64,000 bases of DNA from Eledone cirrhosa (Eukaryota; Mollusca; Cephalopoda; Octopoda; Eledonidae), in NCBI GenBank assembly GCA_964016885.1, contig OZ024741.1, positions 25,847,927 to 25,911,926 of the forward strand, written 5' to 3'. The notes below the pieces were generated by a model. The model worked only from the letters and a program-made list of their open reading frames with translations. It had not been told where the DNA came from and ran no database searches. The position numbers and the translations under genes are program-made. Of the stretch, positions 37,541-48,735 are shown in pieces (within the stretch, counting starts at the first letter, position 1; every line of letters begins with the position of its first letter).

Positions 37541-40500
37541 AATAGTATTGAATATATACAGTACAATTTCTGTAGTCCAGTATTGGTATGTTCTATATAC
37601 CAGGACTGGTGGACCAATACTGTCTATAATGACAACAATAGTATTGAATATATATAATTTCTGGAATCCAGTATTGGTACGTTCTATATACCAGGACTGG
37701 TGGACCAATACTGTCTATAATGACAACAATAGTATTGAATATATATAATTTCTGGATCAAGTATTGGTATGTTCTATATACCAAGACTGGTGGACCAATA
37801 CTGTCTATAATGACAACAATAGTATTGAATATATATAATTTCTGGAGTCCAGTATTGGTATGTTCTATATACAAGGACTGGTGGACCAATTCTGTCTATA
37901 ATGACAACAATAGTATTGAATATATACAATTTCTGGAGTCCAGTATTGGTATGTTCTATATACCAGGACTGGTGGACCAATACTGTCTATAATGACAACA
38001 ATAATATTGAATATATACAATTTCTGGAGTCCAGTATTGGTATGTTCTATATACCAGGACTGGTGGACCAATACTGTCTATAATGACAACAATAGTATTG
38101 ATTATATATAATTTCTGGACTCCAGTATTGGTATGTTCTATATACTAGGACTGGTGGACCAATACTGTCTATAATGACAACAATAGTATTGAATATATAC
38201 AATTTCTGGAGTCCAGTATTGGTATGTTCTATATACCAGGACTGGTGGACCAATACTGTCTATAATGACAACAATAGTATTGAATATATACAATTTCTGG
38301 AGTCCAGTATTGGTATGTTCTATATACCAGGACTGGTGGACCAATACTGTCTATAATGACAACAATAGTATTGAATATATATAATTTCTGGAGTCCAGTA
38401 TTGGTATGTTCTATATACCAGGACTGGTGGACCAATACTGTCTATAATGACAACAATAGTATTGAATATATACAATTTCTGGAGTCCAGTATTGGTATGT
38501 TCTATATACCAGGAATGGTGGACCAATACTGTCTATAATGACAACAATAGTATTGAATATATACAATTTCTGGAGTCCAGTATTGGTATGTTCTATATAC
38601 CAAGACTGGTGGACCAACACTGTCTATAAAGACAACAATAGTATTGAATATATATAATTTCTGGATCAAGTATTGGTATGTTCTATATACCAGGACTGGT
38701 GGACCAATACTGTCTATAATGACAACAATAGTATTGAATATATATAATTTCTGGAGTCCAGTATTGGTATGTTCTATATACCAGGACTGGTGGACCAATA
38801 CTGTCTATAATGACAACAATAGTATTGAATATATACAATTTCTGGAGTCCAGTATTGGTATGTTCTATATACCAGGACTGGTGGACCAATACTGTCTATA
38901 ATGACAACAATAGTATTGAATATATACAATTTCTGGAGTCCAGTATTGGTATGTTCTATATACCAGGACTGGTGGACCAATACTGTCTATAATGACAACA
39001 ATAGTATTGAATATATACAATTTCTGGAGTCCAGTATTGGTATGTTCTATATACCAGGAATGGTGGACCAATATTGTCTATAATGACAACAATAGTATTG
39101 AATATATATAATTTCTGGAGTCCAGTATTGGTATGTTCTATATACCAGGACTGGTGGACCAATATTGTCTATAATGACAACAATAGTATTGAATATATAT
39201 AATTTCTGGAGTCCAGTATTGGTATGTTCTATATACCAGGAATGGTGGACCAATATTGTCTATAATGACAACAATAGTATTGAATATATATAATTTCTGG
39301 AGTCCAGTATTGGTATGTTCTATATACCAGGAATGGTGGACCAATATTGTCTATAATGACAACAATAGTATTGAATATATATAATTTCTGGAGTCCAGGA
39401 TTGGTATGTTCTATATACCAGGAATGGTGGACCAATATTGTCTATAATGACAACAATAGTATAGAATATATATAATTTCTGGAGTCCAGTATTGGTATGT
39501 TCTATATACCAGAACTGGTGGACCAATACTGTCTATAATGACAACAATAGTATTGAATATATACAGTACAATTTCTGTAGTCCACTATTGGTATGTTCTA
39601 TATACCAAGACTGGTGGACCAATACTGTCTATAATGACAACAATAGTATTGAATATATACAATTTCTGGAGTCCACTATTGGTATGTTCTATATACCAAG
39701 ACTGGTGGACCAATACTGTCTATAATGACAACAATAGTATTGAATATATAATTTCTGGAGTCCAGTATTGGTATGTTCTATATACCAAGACTGGTGGACC
39801 AATACTGTCTATAATGACAACAATAGTATTGAATATATACAATTTCTGGAGTCCACTATTGGTATGTTCTATATACCAAGACTGGTGGACCAATACTGTC
39901 TATAATGACAACAATAGTATTGAATATATACAATTTCTGGAGTCCACTATTGGTATGTTCTATATACCAAGACTGGTGGACCAATACTGTCTATAATGAC
40001 AACAATAGTATTGAATATATACAGTACAATTTCTGTAGTCCACTATTGGTATGTTCTATATACCAAGACTGGTGGACCAATACTGTCTATAATGACAACA
40101 ATAGTATTGAATATATACAGTACAATTTCTGTAGTCCACTATTGGTATGTTCTATATACCAAGACTGGTGGACCAATACTGTCTATAATGACAACAATAG
40201 TATTGAATATATACAATTTCTGGAGTCCACTATTGGTATGTTCTATATACCAAGACTGGTGGACCAATACTGTCTATAATGACAACAATAGTATTGAATA
40301 TATAATTTCTGGAGTCCAGTATTGGTATGTTCTATATACCAAGACTGGTGGACCAATACTGTCTATAATGACAACAATAGTATTGAATATATACAATTTC
40401 TGGAGTCCACTATTGGTATGTTCTATATACCAAGACTGGTGGACCAATACTGTCTATAATGACAACAATAGTATTGAATATATACAATTTCTGGAGTCCA

Positions 40501-42006
40501 CTATTGGTATGTTCTATATACCAAGACTGGTGGACCAATACTGTCTATAATGACAACAATAGTATTGAATATATACAATTTCTGGAGTCCACTATTGGTA
40601 TGTTCTATATACCAAGACTGGTGGACCAATACTGTCTATAATGACAACAATAGTATTGAATATATACAATTTCTGGAGTCCACTATTGGTATGTTCTATA
40701 TACCAAGACTGGTGGACCAATACTGTCTATAATGACAACAATAGTATTGAATATATACAATTTCTGGAGTCCAGTATTGGTATGTTCTATATACCAAGAC
40801 TGGTGGACCAATACTGTCTATAATGACAACAATAGTATTGAATATATACAATTTCTGGAGTCCACTATTGGTATGTTCTATATACCAAGACTGGTGGACC
40901 AATACTGTCTATAATGACAACAATAGTATTGAATATATACAATTTCTGGAGTCCACTATTGGTATGTTCTATATACCAAGACTGGTGGACCAATACTGTC
41001 TATAATGACAACAATAGTATTGAATATATACAATTTCTGGAGTCCACTATTGGTATGTTCTATATACCAAGACTGGTGGACCAATACTGTCTATAATGAC
41101 AACAATAGTATTGAATATATACAATTTCTGGAGTCCAGTATTGGCATGTTCTATATACCAGGACTGGCGGACCAATACTGTCTATATTGACAACAATTGT
41201 ATTGAATATATATAATTTCTGGAGTCCAGTATTGGTATGTTCTATATACCAGGACTGGTGGACCAATACTGTCTATAATGACAACAATAGTATTGAATAT
41301 ATACAATTTCTGGAGTCCAGTATTGGCATGTTCTATATACCAGGACTGGTGGACCAATACTGTCTATGTTGACAACAATTGTATTGAATATATATAATTT
41401 CTGGAGTCCAGTATTGGTATGTTCTATAGAGCAGGACTGGTGGACCAATACTGTCTATATTGACAACAATTGTATTGAATATATATAATTTCTGGAGTCC
41501 AGTATTGGCATGTTCTATATACCAGGACTGGTGGACCAATACTGTCTATAATGACAACAATAGTATTGAATATATACAATTTCTGGAGTCCAGTATTGGT
41601 ATGTTCTATATACCAGGACTGGTGGACCAATACTGTCTATAATGACAACAATAGTATTGAATATATACAATTTCTGGAGTCCAGTATTGGTATGTTCCAT
41701 ATACCAGGACTGGTGGACCAATACTGTCTATAATGACAACAATAGTATTGAATATATATAATTTCTGGAGTCCAGTATTGGTATGTTCTATATACCAGGA
41801 CTGGTGGACCAATACTGTCTATAATGACAACAATAGTATTGAATATATATAATTTCTGGAGTCCAGTATTGGTATGTTCTATATACCAGGACTGGTGGAC
41901 CAATACTGTCTATAATGACAACAATTGTATTGAATATATATAATTTCTGGATCAAGTATTGGTATGTTCCATATACCAGGACTGGTGGACCAATACTGTC
42001 TATAAT

Positions 42007-42402
42007 GCTTTCTTGGTATGTTCTATATTCCTAGATTACTGGATATGTGAACAATCATACAAACTGAGGAATTTACATTTTGGTTAATTAATGATTTGCA
42101 TAAGAGAAGCCCTATAGTTTATCTTGATAACTGATACATGGAAGTGATTAAAGATAAAAATGATATTTTAGTAATTCATTTCTGAGATATAATTGTATAA
42201 ATGTCAAACAGGATTAAATGTATGGGTAACTTTGGAGAAATAACTATAGGGACAAATGTAGGGTTAGTAACCATGACATTGTGAGAGGAAAAGGAACTTA
42301 TTGTAGCAACATAACTGACATAGGAAATGCAGTGTGTGTGTGTGTGTAAATTTTAAAATTACTGTCAGAAATATATATATAAACACATGTGGTGTATTAC
42401 TT
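42007..42402. other. Satellite edge and AT-rich spacer, no gene seen
   Basis: The first 50 bp retain scraps of the 91 bp unit ('ttggtatgttctatattcc'). The rest is AT-rich with a short GT run at 42332-42347. Confidence 0.5.

Positions 42403-42471
<69 letters not shown>
42403..42471. repeat. (AT)n microsatellite, about 34 units
   Basis: Uninterrupted AT dinucleotides. Confidence 0.97.
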
Positions 42472-42473
<2 letters not shown>

Positions 42474-42557
42474 GTCAGTGTTAGGAAGGGCATGCAACGA
42501 GGGTATTAATGCCAAAATAATTATGAGCACAGCAACAAAAAAAAAATATATATATAT

Positions 42558-42602
42558 ATACATCATCATCATCGTTTTCATGTCTGCTTCTCCATGCTTG
42601 TA
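42558..42602 (-). mobile_element. GAT-tailed 3' module fragment (reverse)
   Basis: 'catcatcatcatcg' followed by 'tctgcttctccatgcttg', matching the reverse-orientation start of the SINE at 55083. A (CA)n tract follows at 42670-42730. Confidence 0.55.
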
Positions 42603-42665
42603 TTCATATATATTTATTATTTATTAATTATCTTTTTTCCTGTACCTTTCCAACGGAATTACTTT

Positions 42666-42669
<4 letters not shown>

Positions 42670-42719
<50 letters not shown>

Positions 42720-42731
42720 ACACACACACAA
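42670..42731. repeat. (CA)n microsatellite
   Basis: Near-perfect CA dinucleotides preceded by the repeat end also seen at 19410-19446. 42732-43009 contains C and G homopolymer runs (42873-42883, 42942-42951) but no gene. Confidence 0.95.
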
Positions 42732-43009
42732 TGACCCTTTGTGCTTAACTCCTTAGCTAAGATTAAATGATTAAATCAGATTATATAGGCCTATGTCCTC
42801 CCACAATAGACTTTTACTTATAATATAGGCCAACCAAGAAAGATTGAGACACAGAAAATAAAAAAATTAGCCCCCCCCCCCCCTCCCAACAACAACAAGG
42901 TACCTACCTAAAGTGATAAATAATAATTTAATCCGGTTGCGGGGGGGGGGGGTGATAGATGGGTAGGAAATGATTTTTAAAAGATTTGAAAAACAGAATC
43001 TGGAAGAAG

Positions 43010-43130
43010 CTCCAGAGGGAGGGAGAGAGAGACGGTGAAAGGGAGAGAGAGAGTGTGAAAGAGGGAGAGAAGGTGAAAGAGAGAGAGAGAAGGTGAAAGG
43101 GAGAGAGTGAAAGAGTGTGAGAGAGAGAGA
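43010..43130. repeat. (GA)n-rich purine tract
   Basis: 'gagagaaggtgaaaggga'-type degenerate units. 43131-43480 shows no recognisable feature. Confidence 0.88.
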
Positions 43131-43446
43131 TGTTTTCCTAATTTATAGTTGAGTGGTTGAAGTTATCTATTTTTAGGTGTAGACATGGTGGGTGTGAGTT
43201 GTCCTAATTTAGAGGATGGCAGTTGTTGTTGTTCTAGATTGAAGGAGCTTTATTAGAAGTGTGGGGGGAGGGGGGTTAGCCTCCACCACCATCAGAGATA
43301 ACCAGTGGAACTCTTTCTTATCAGCAGGGATCATTATCATCACTGATTGATTATAAACAGTTGTTGTTGGTGGTGGCGGCTGGCAAATTTGGAAATACTG
43401 AACCCACTATGAAAGATGCCTAAATGCTGATGTCACTGCTTAATTG

Positions 43447-43480
<34 letters not shown>

Positions 43481-43485
<5 letters not shown>

Positions 43486-43978
43486 ATTAAATAAATGGAA
43501 ACTATATTTATAAAACCATATTTATTTCATTATATATATTTCAGGGATATCATATTAACAATATGCTATGCCTTCCTCAGACAAAATACAATATAAACAG
43601 TTTTATAGATAAATAGATTCGACATACCGTAACAACATCGACTTGTTTTTGAAAAGGTTGATTTGGCAGTGAAAAAATTGTACACAGAGAGAAAGAAAGA
43701 GAGAAAAAAAAAGAAAGAAAGACAGAAAACGAAGAAAAAGAAGAAAAAGAAGAAATGCATGGAACAAAATAGAGAGATGGAAAGATAGATAAAGAGAAGA
43801 ACTTCATGTAAAGAAACAGAAAGAGATATATATATATAGAGAGAGAGGAAATAGAGATAGATACATATATATAGAAAATTAGGTAGTGGGACGTCTGTTG
43901 AGTAAACGTATCAATGATACATTTATTTATTTATTTATTTATTTATTTAGCTCTAGTATTAATGTAAGGGAGATATAT
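43481..43978 (-). repeat. Terminal repeat of the Penelope-like element (left, 3' side)
   Basis: Inverted copy of 47239-47729. Matches include 'atgctatgccttcctcag', 'ttcgacataccgtaacaac', 'gaagaacttcatgtaaag' and 'gtagtgggacgtctgttgag'. Length differences occur only in simple tracts (TTTA and GA runs). It lies in ORF-sense orientation, so its ribozyme reads in the same direction as the RT. Confidence 0.92.
43523..43588 (-). ncRNA. Predicted type I hammerhead ribozyme (sense copy)
   Basis: In minus-strand order: stem I strand TATTTTGT, core CTGAGGA (43580-43574), stem II arms of 14 nt (two mismatches, loop GTT), GAAA (43542-43539), a 2 bp stem III (A-U, U-A) closing a 4 nt loop, cleavage triplet AUA, then ATGAAATA, which re-pairs with the first strand (8 bp including two G-U). 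A tiny stem III is characteristic of hammerheads reported in Penelope-like elements. Structure found by eye, not folded by software. Confidence 0.65.
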
Positions 43979-44932
43979 ATAGAGAGAAAAAATATATAGA
44001 GAGAAAAAATATAGAGAGAGAAAAAATTTAAAAATACCCAGATATAGGCGAGGCGTAAAAAACCCTATGTTTTAATGTAGAGGTATTAGTATTTATAAAA
44101 ACCAGCCACTATATTGTAAATATCAGTATTCCTGAATGAGACAAGTATCCATAATGTGTGAAAATTAATGATCTTATGTTTAGTTTTTTAAAAAAATTCA
44201 TATGTTTATGTGATAGCTACAAACATCCATGTGAATCTACATGATCAACTCTGCAAACCCTAAGCTCACGGAAAACATTCTCAATGTGGTATAAAAATTT
44301 AAGTATACATATATGTGTATTACTATTCCTGTCTTTACTCTACAAGATTATCTATCAAGCAGAAATATAGAGCAGATTTCAATATACTAATAAAAATATA
44401 TATCAGAAACAAAACTAAAAAAAATAACAATAATAATAATAAGTAATAATAAAATAGAAAACTAAAAAATAGAAAACTAAAAAATATTACGAAATATTAC
44501 GAAATATTACATATTAAAAATTTACATATTAAAAATATTAAAAATAAAAATATTAGAAAATACTACAATAATAAAAATAAACCACAAAGATCAACCCTTC
44601 AAAATTAATTGACAATATATTGCCAAGTTCATTATAAGCATCAGAGTCGAAAAACAGATAAAGCCAAAAATTATCTATCAAATCACATCTAGCAAAGATC
44701 ATTTCAAAAAGTTTAGGATGCCCAATTTGGTCTACATGTGTTCTTATATTTAATATAGAAGTTTATCTAGTGTAACGTTTATTCGAAATATTTGGAGCAT
44801 CAGCTTTTAGGGTAGCTTAATTTTTCATGAGGAATGTTTAAATAAAAATAAAATAAAATAAAAAGAATAAAAAGAAGGAATCAAAGATTTATCGGCTAGT
44901 TTCCCATATAATTATAAATCAAACTAAATATA

Positions 44933-47147
44933 CTACATTTTAAATTTAAATTTATATTTAAACGTTGAGTTTAATCTATGTTTGCAACAACTGAATAAAT
45001 TTGTCCGTAGATTAAGGGAATTTTTAGATTTTAGTATAAAGAATATCTCCTCTGCGCAGAGGTCACATGTCTCAGAGGATGAATTAAAAGGAATCCCTCT
45101 TGAGACTATATTCCAAGCCGTCGAATATCTAACGTTATCTAGCTTAAGTTGCCAGAGTACGCCTGATAGTGCCGTTGAAGATTTTTTGCTTGGATCTGTG
45201 AAAGAATTCTTGTGGTTATTATAGCGAAGTTTAAATTCCGTCGATGTGGAACCGACGTAGTTAAAAGAATTAGAGTCAGTATTAACATTACAATTGTATA
45301 CTATATTTTTAACTAAGCAGTTGTTATTTAACGGACATTTAGATCTATCTCTACAGTTACATTTGTTAACTTGTATATTATTTATGCTATTATCACTAGG
45401 TTTTAAGTTCCTATTATTTATTCTATTAATATTTTGTGCTAAATTTTTGGTGGATGAGTAGGTTAATTTTTATTGTATGTCTATTGAAAATTGAGTGATA
45501 CCTATGTGTTCTAGGGAAGCGATTATCAAGAGCTTTGAAAAATAGTTTAGCGATGTGGGTTTTAATGTTTAGTGAGAAAGGGGGGGGGGCAAACCAAATT
45601 ATGTTCCTAGTTCTATTTCTTTTTTGGCCTTTGGAATTATTGTAATGCTTTCTATTATAGTTGTTAAGGTTGTTGCCGTAATTAAAAAAGTTGTTACTTT
45701 GTTTAGTTTGTCTATCATTATCTATGTACACAATCTTATCAGAATATCCTGCTCTAGCTAATGCTTCATTATAGTATTGGGCTTTTTCGTCGAAAATCTT
45801 TCTATTCGACGAGATCCTAGAGATACGTTTTTGAACAGAGTTTACTATAGTGTTTTTGACAGATCTGGGGTGGTTAGAGTTAAAGTTGACATAGTTTAAG
45901 TTTTCATTCAACTTGTGAAAAGGATAGTGAAGACATGTGTTGAGATTTAATGTTATATCTAGGAAATTGACTATTCTATGGTTGTTCTCAATTTCTATTT
46001 TAAGATTAAAGTAATTAAAAAATTGTGTAATTTGTTTACATTTTCTATTTAGTTCAGAGTTATTATTATCAATAAGTAAAAGCATGTCATCTCTATATAA
46101 ACCTCCGGTAGTACCAGGTATTTTCCTATGTAGCGAATTGATTAAAAATAAGCCCACAAGGTCAGTTACCTGAGCTGAGTCGGATGATCCCATAGTTATG
46201 TCAAAATTGCTATCTCTATCTGCTCTGGTCCATAGTTGGTCATTAATTTCTATCAAAGTTTTCCTAGCCGATAATATAATATGCATTTCATTGCTAGTTA
46301 GGTCAGTATGTTTGAATGCGTAATTTAGTGCCTTATTTAGTAGATTAGGGGTAATAGAAGAATAATAGTTAGCTATATCAAGTTGAATAAACTTATCATT
46401 ATTGTTATATTTAATTTGCTTAAACCACTCAACAACCTCTCCAGTTCCCTTCCACAAGCTCAGGTTAGATAAACAATCCAAGTTCTTAATTTGCTGTATC
46501 ACCCTGTCAAGAATGTTTTTGCTTAATTTGCCCAGGTCCGATTTTGATGGTGCGATCAATCTAACTGGCAGGTCATTTTCAAAATTCCTCTTGTGATCTT
46601 TCATATTGATCTTCGGTTTCCTGGGCACGAAAGGTTGTGTTCTGTTCTCAATTTCCAACTCGTGCATTATACAAGATGCTTCGACATTCATTTTCTCAAG
46701 TTCGGCCTTATCTGCTACCTTGTACTTTTTCCTCAGCTCTTTCAGTATGAGGCCATTATACATGTCTTTCTGCACTCCATAGAGGTTGTTGGTCTTGTCA
46801 GATTTCACCAAGATCTCAGTTTTCTCTAAGCTCTCAATGTTATCCTTAATGCCTTTCAGATATTCCTGGCCTTTGAAGTTTCTCTTGAATTTGACCCCTT
46901 GTATGATAGAAATTATATCGTTTTCAAAGTCAGATAAAAGTTTGTTAGGGGGTGGATTTCTTTTAGATTTGAAAACTTTGTTTAAGTCCGAGACATTTTC
47001 GTTTGTATTAGATTTATCAAAGTGGAATGCTCGCCACCTGATTCTCCTTATAAAAGAGTCAGATTTATCTATTAATTGTTTTATAAAGTCTTTGTTTCTA
47101 GGTAGAGGTATGTCTTTTAAAGAGGAAGTAATCTTAAAGAATTCCAT
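44933..47147 (-). pseudogene. Penelope-like RT plus GIY-YIG endonuclease, one frameshift
   Basis: The protein would copy element RNA and nick target DNA. From the ATG at 47147, 573 codons run to a TAA at 45426. Visible parts: a basic pre-RT region with RKPKINMKDHKRNF (about residues 176-189), APSKSDLGKLSKNILDRV, motif A FIQLDIANYYSSI (Asp near 257), motif B-like MGSSDSAQVTDLVGLF, catalytic GLYRDD (351-354) intact, VNFLDITLNL and YYNEALARAGY, then WFAPPPFS and the linker FNRHTIKIN. Here one extra base (about 45461) shifts the frame. In the other frame the expected linker resumes (YSSTKNLAQNI), followed by the Cys knuckle CNCRDRSKCPLNNNC, the nuclease signature IVYNCNV then YVGST, FKLRYNNHKNSF, LSGVLWQLK and a closing CDLC, ending at TAG (44933). 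Apart from the single shift everything looks functional. A C run lies at 45583-45591 but the frame is preserved across it. Confidence 0.92.
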
Positions 47148-47194
47148 TTTTCCAGTTAAAATATAAAGCGCTCAACAGTATTGGAGCAAGATAC

Positions 47195-47242
47195 ATGGAA
47201 AGTTATATTTAAATTGTTGGGTTACAACTAGTAAATATTTAT
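47195..47242. repeat. 48 bp inverted repeat, inner arm
   Basis: Part of the 5' leader of the Penelope-like ORF, upstream of its ATG. Its exact reverse complement lies at 47768-47815, outside the right terminal repeat. Confidence 0.9.
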
Positions 47243-47729
47243 ATCTCCCTTACATTAATACTAGAGCTAAATAAATAAATAAATAAATGTATCATTGATA
47301 CGTTTACTCAACAGACGTCCCACTACCTAATTTTCTATATATATGTATCTATCTCTATTTCCTCTCTCTCTATATATATATATCTCTTTCTGTTTCTTTA
47401 CATGAAGTTCTTCTCTTTATCTATCTTTCCATCTCTCTATTTTGTTCCATGCATTTCTTCTTTTTCTTCTTTTTCTTCGTTTTCTGTCTTTCTTTCTTTT
47501 TTTCTCTCTTTCTTTCTCTCTGTGTACAATTTTTTCACTGCCAAATCAACCTTTTCAAAAACAAGTCGATGTTGTTACGGTATGTCGAATCTATTTATCT
47601 ATAAAACTGTTTATATTGTATTTTGTCTGAGGAAGGCATAGCATATTGTTAATATGATATCCCTGAAATATATATAATGAAATAAATATGGTTTTATAAA
47701 TATAGTTTCCATTTATTTAATATTGTAAA
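47239..47729 (+). repeat. Terminal repeat of the Penelope-like element (right, 5' side)
   Basis: Inverted partner of 43481-43978. It overlaps a few bases of the 48 bp inner arm. Its outer end, 'ccatttatttaatattgta', mirrors the left outer end. Confidence 0.92.
47619..47684 (+). ncRNA. Predicted type I hammerhead ribozyme (antisense copy)
   Basis: Same motif as at 43523-43588 on the opposite strand: TATTTTGT (47619-47626), CTGAGGA (47627-47633), long stem II with loop GTT, GAAA (47665-47668), 2 bp stem III, AUA, ATGAAATA (47677-47684). It reads away from the RT, because the terminal repeats are inverted. Confidence 0.62.
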
Positions 47730-47767
47730 TATACTCCAAATATTTGTCGAGTGCTTTTATATCAGTT

Positions 47768-47815
47768 ATAAATATTTACTAGTTGTAACCCAACAATTTA
47801 AATATAACTTTCCAT
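47768..47815. repeat. 48 bp inverted repeat, outer arm
   Basis: Exact reverse complement of 47195-47242. It looks like the start of a second, truncated element leader in the opposite orientation, cut by AT microsatellite at 47816-47836. Confidence 0.9.
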
Positions 47816-47836
47816 ATATATATATATATATATATA

Positions 47837-47905
47837 TAATAAAATGGGGAGAAAAATACTGCTGGTAGCACATGGATAACATGTAATAAAATAAGTCCCT
47901 CATCA
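47837..47905 (+). repeat. 69 bp direct repeat, copy 1
   Basis: 'atggggagaaaaatactgct' through 'aataagtccctcatca' is identical to 48353-48421. Spacing is 516 bp. Confidence 0.92.
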
Positions 47906-48352
47906 GTGATTTGCCGACGATCATAGATATTTCATTGCATTAAAAATCATATACCTCACGTCGGTGCAATAATAACTAAATTAAGTTATTAGGACAATTA
48001 AAACGCGTAAAGCGAGTGAGACAAGAAAACAACAAAGAGTAGAACTAACCGTAGAAGGAAGGAGACAAGCTTCATAGTTATTCTGTTAGCATAAGCTAGG
48101 TGAATATATGAGCGCTTAGAAAACAGACCTTTCACGAACGAATGCAATGTGAGAAAAGAGAGAAATTGCTTTCTTCGCGAACGGGGTGAAGTGAGGAGAG
48201 GAGAAACAGTGAGTGAGTGAGTGGAAGTGTGAGGAAGAGTTAACTCACATGACAGAGGGGGCGAAAGAAAGTAGGAGAAACAGAGAGAATGGAGGAGCAG
48301 TAAGAGAGAGAGAGAGAGAGAAAAACAGAATCGCAGTTTGGGTAAATATATG
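47906..48352. other. Segment between 69 bp direct repeats, no gene seen
   Basis: Purine-rich towards the right (GAGT and GAGA runs). It has only short chance frames. It could be the body of a small element whose ends are the 69 bp repeats, but no coding or tRNA-like signal is present. Confidence 0.45.
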
Positions 48353-48421
48353 TAATAAAATGGGGAGAAAAATACTGCTGGTAGCACATGGATAACATGT
48401 AATAAAATAAGTCCCTCATCA
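48353..48421 (+). repeat. 69 bp direct repeat, copy 2
   Basis: Exact repeat of 47837-47905, followed by a TA microsatellite (48422-48447). Confidence 0.92.
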
Positions 48422-48447
48422 ATATATATATATATATATATATATAT

Positions 48448-48735
48448 AGGCACCTCTTAACCCAATATACATGCCACCCCACACACCTTACTCCACCCTC
48501 CCATTTCTGTCCACTGCAAAGGGGTCGTGTAGGTGACACGACAAAAAGCATCCAGTCCACACTGTAAAGTGGTTGGTGTTAGGAAGGGCATCCAGCTGTA
48601 GAAATCAAGCCAAAATCAGTTATGTATGAACAAGACATGGTCACCTGACTTGGCATTGCCCACATGAGAACAACTCATATAACCCATGATAGCGTGGAAC
48701 AATGGATGTAAAACGGTTATGATGATGATGAATAT
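48448..48735 (+). mobile_element. GAT-tailed LINE 3' module
   Basis: 'ggcacctcttaaccc', 'aggtgacacgacaaaaagc', 'gtggttggtgttaggaaggg', 'agacatggtcacctgac' and 'gatgatgatga' in the order seen after the LINE ORF at 18511-18890, so this is a 3' UTR copy without the ORF. Confidence 0.85.

Larger units (their letters stand above)
22350..42006. repeat. 91 bp satellite array, about 215 units (19.7 kb)
   Basis: The unit is A/T-rich and contains 'gacaacaatagtattgaa', 'tttctggagtccagtattgg', 'tatgttctatatacc' and 'gactggtggaccaatactgt'. Most units are 91 bp. A 96 bp form has 'cagta' inserted (first at about 26230); 88 and 90 bp forms lack 'ta' or read 'ctggatcaag'. Domains differ by diagnostic bases: aagactgg and aataacaac (22350-23550), actatct (23550-24560), mixed with 96-mers (26200-39500), ccactattgg (39580-41050), caacaattg (41180-41480). 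Since 91 is not a multiple of 3, open frames stop after about 68 codons; runs of 96-mers extend them. None is a gene. The array decays at both edges without an obvious boundary element. Confidence 0.98.
43481..47729 (-). mobile_element. Penelope-like retroelement, near-complete, inverted terminal repeats
   Basis: A 4.25 kb unit bounded by inverted repeats of about 490 bp (43481-43978 and 47239-47729). Between them, minus-strand coding for a reverse transcriptase (45462-47147) is followed by a GIY-YIG nuclease (44933-45460) and about 950 bp of AT-rich 3' region (43979-44932) with A-rich and 'gaaatattac' repeats. Penelope-like elements are known to carry terminal repeats that may be direct or inverted, a C-terminal GIY-YIG nuclease and hammerhead ribozymes in the repeats. 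All three are visible here. Only one frame lesion is seen, so this is a young copy. A target-site duplication could not be identified because both flanks are AT microsatellite. Confidence 0.9.

Noticed and set aside
22350..42006. CRISPR-like array
   Set aside because: Units are contiguous head-to-tail copies without unique spacers, and the sequence is animal-like with no cas genes.
47860..47925. CTGATGA (minus strand) as a hammerhead core
   Set aside because: No GAAA with a pairing stem II follows within a sensible distance.
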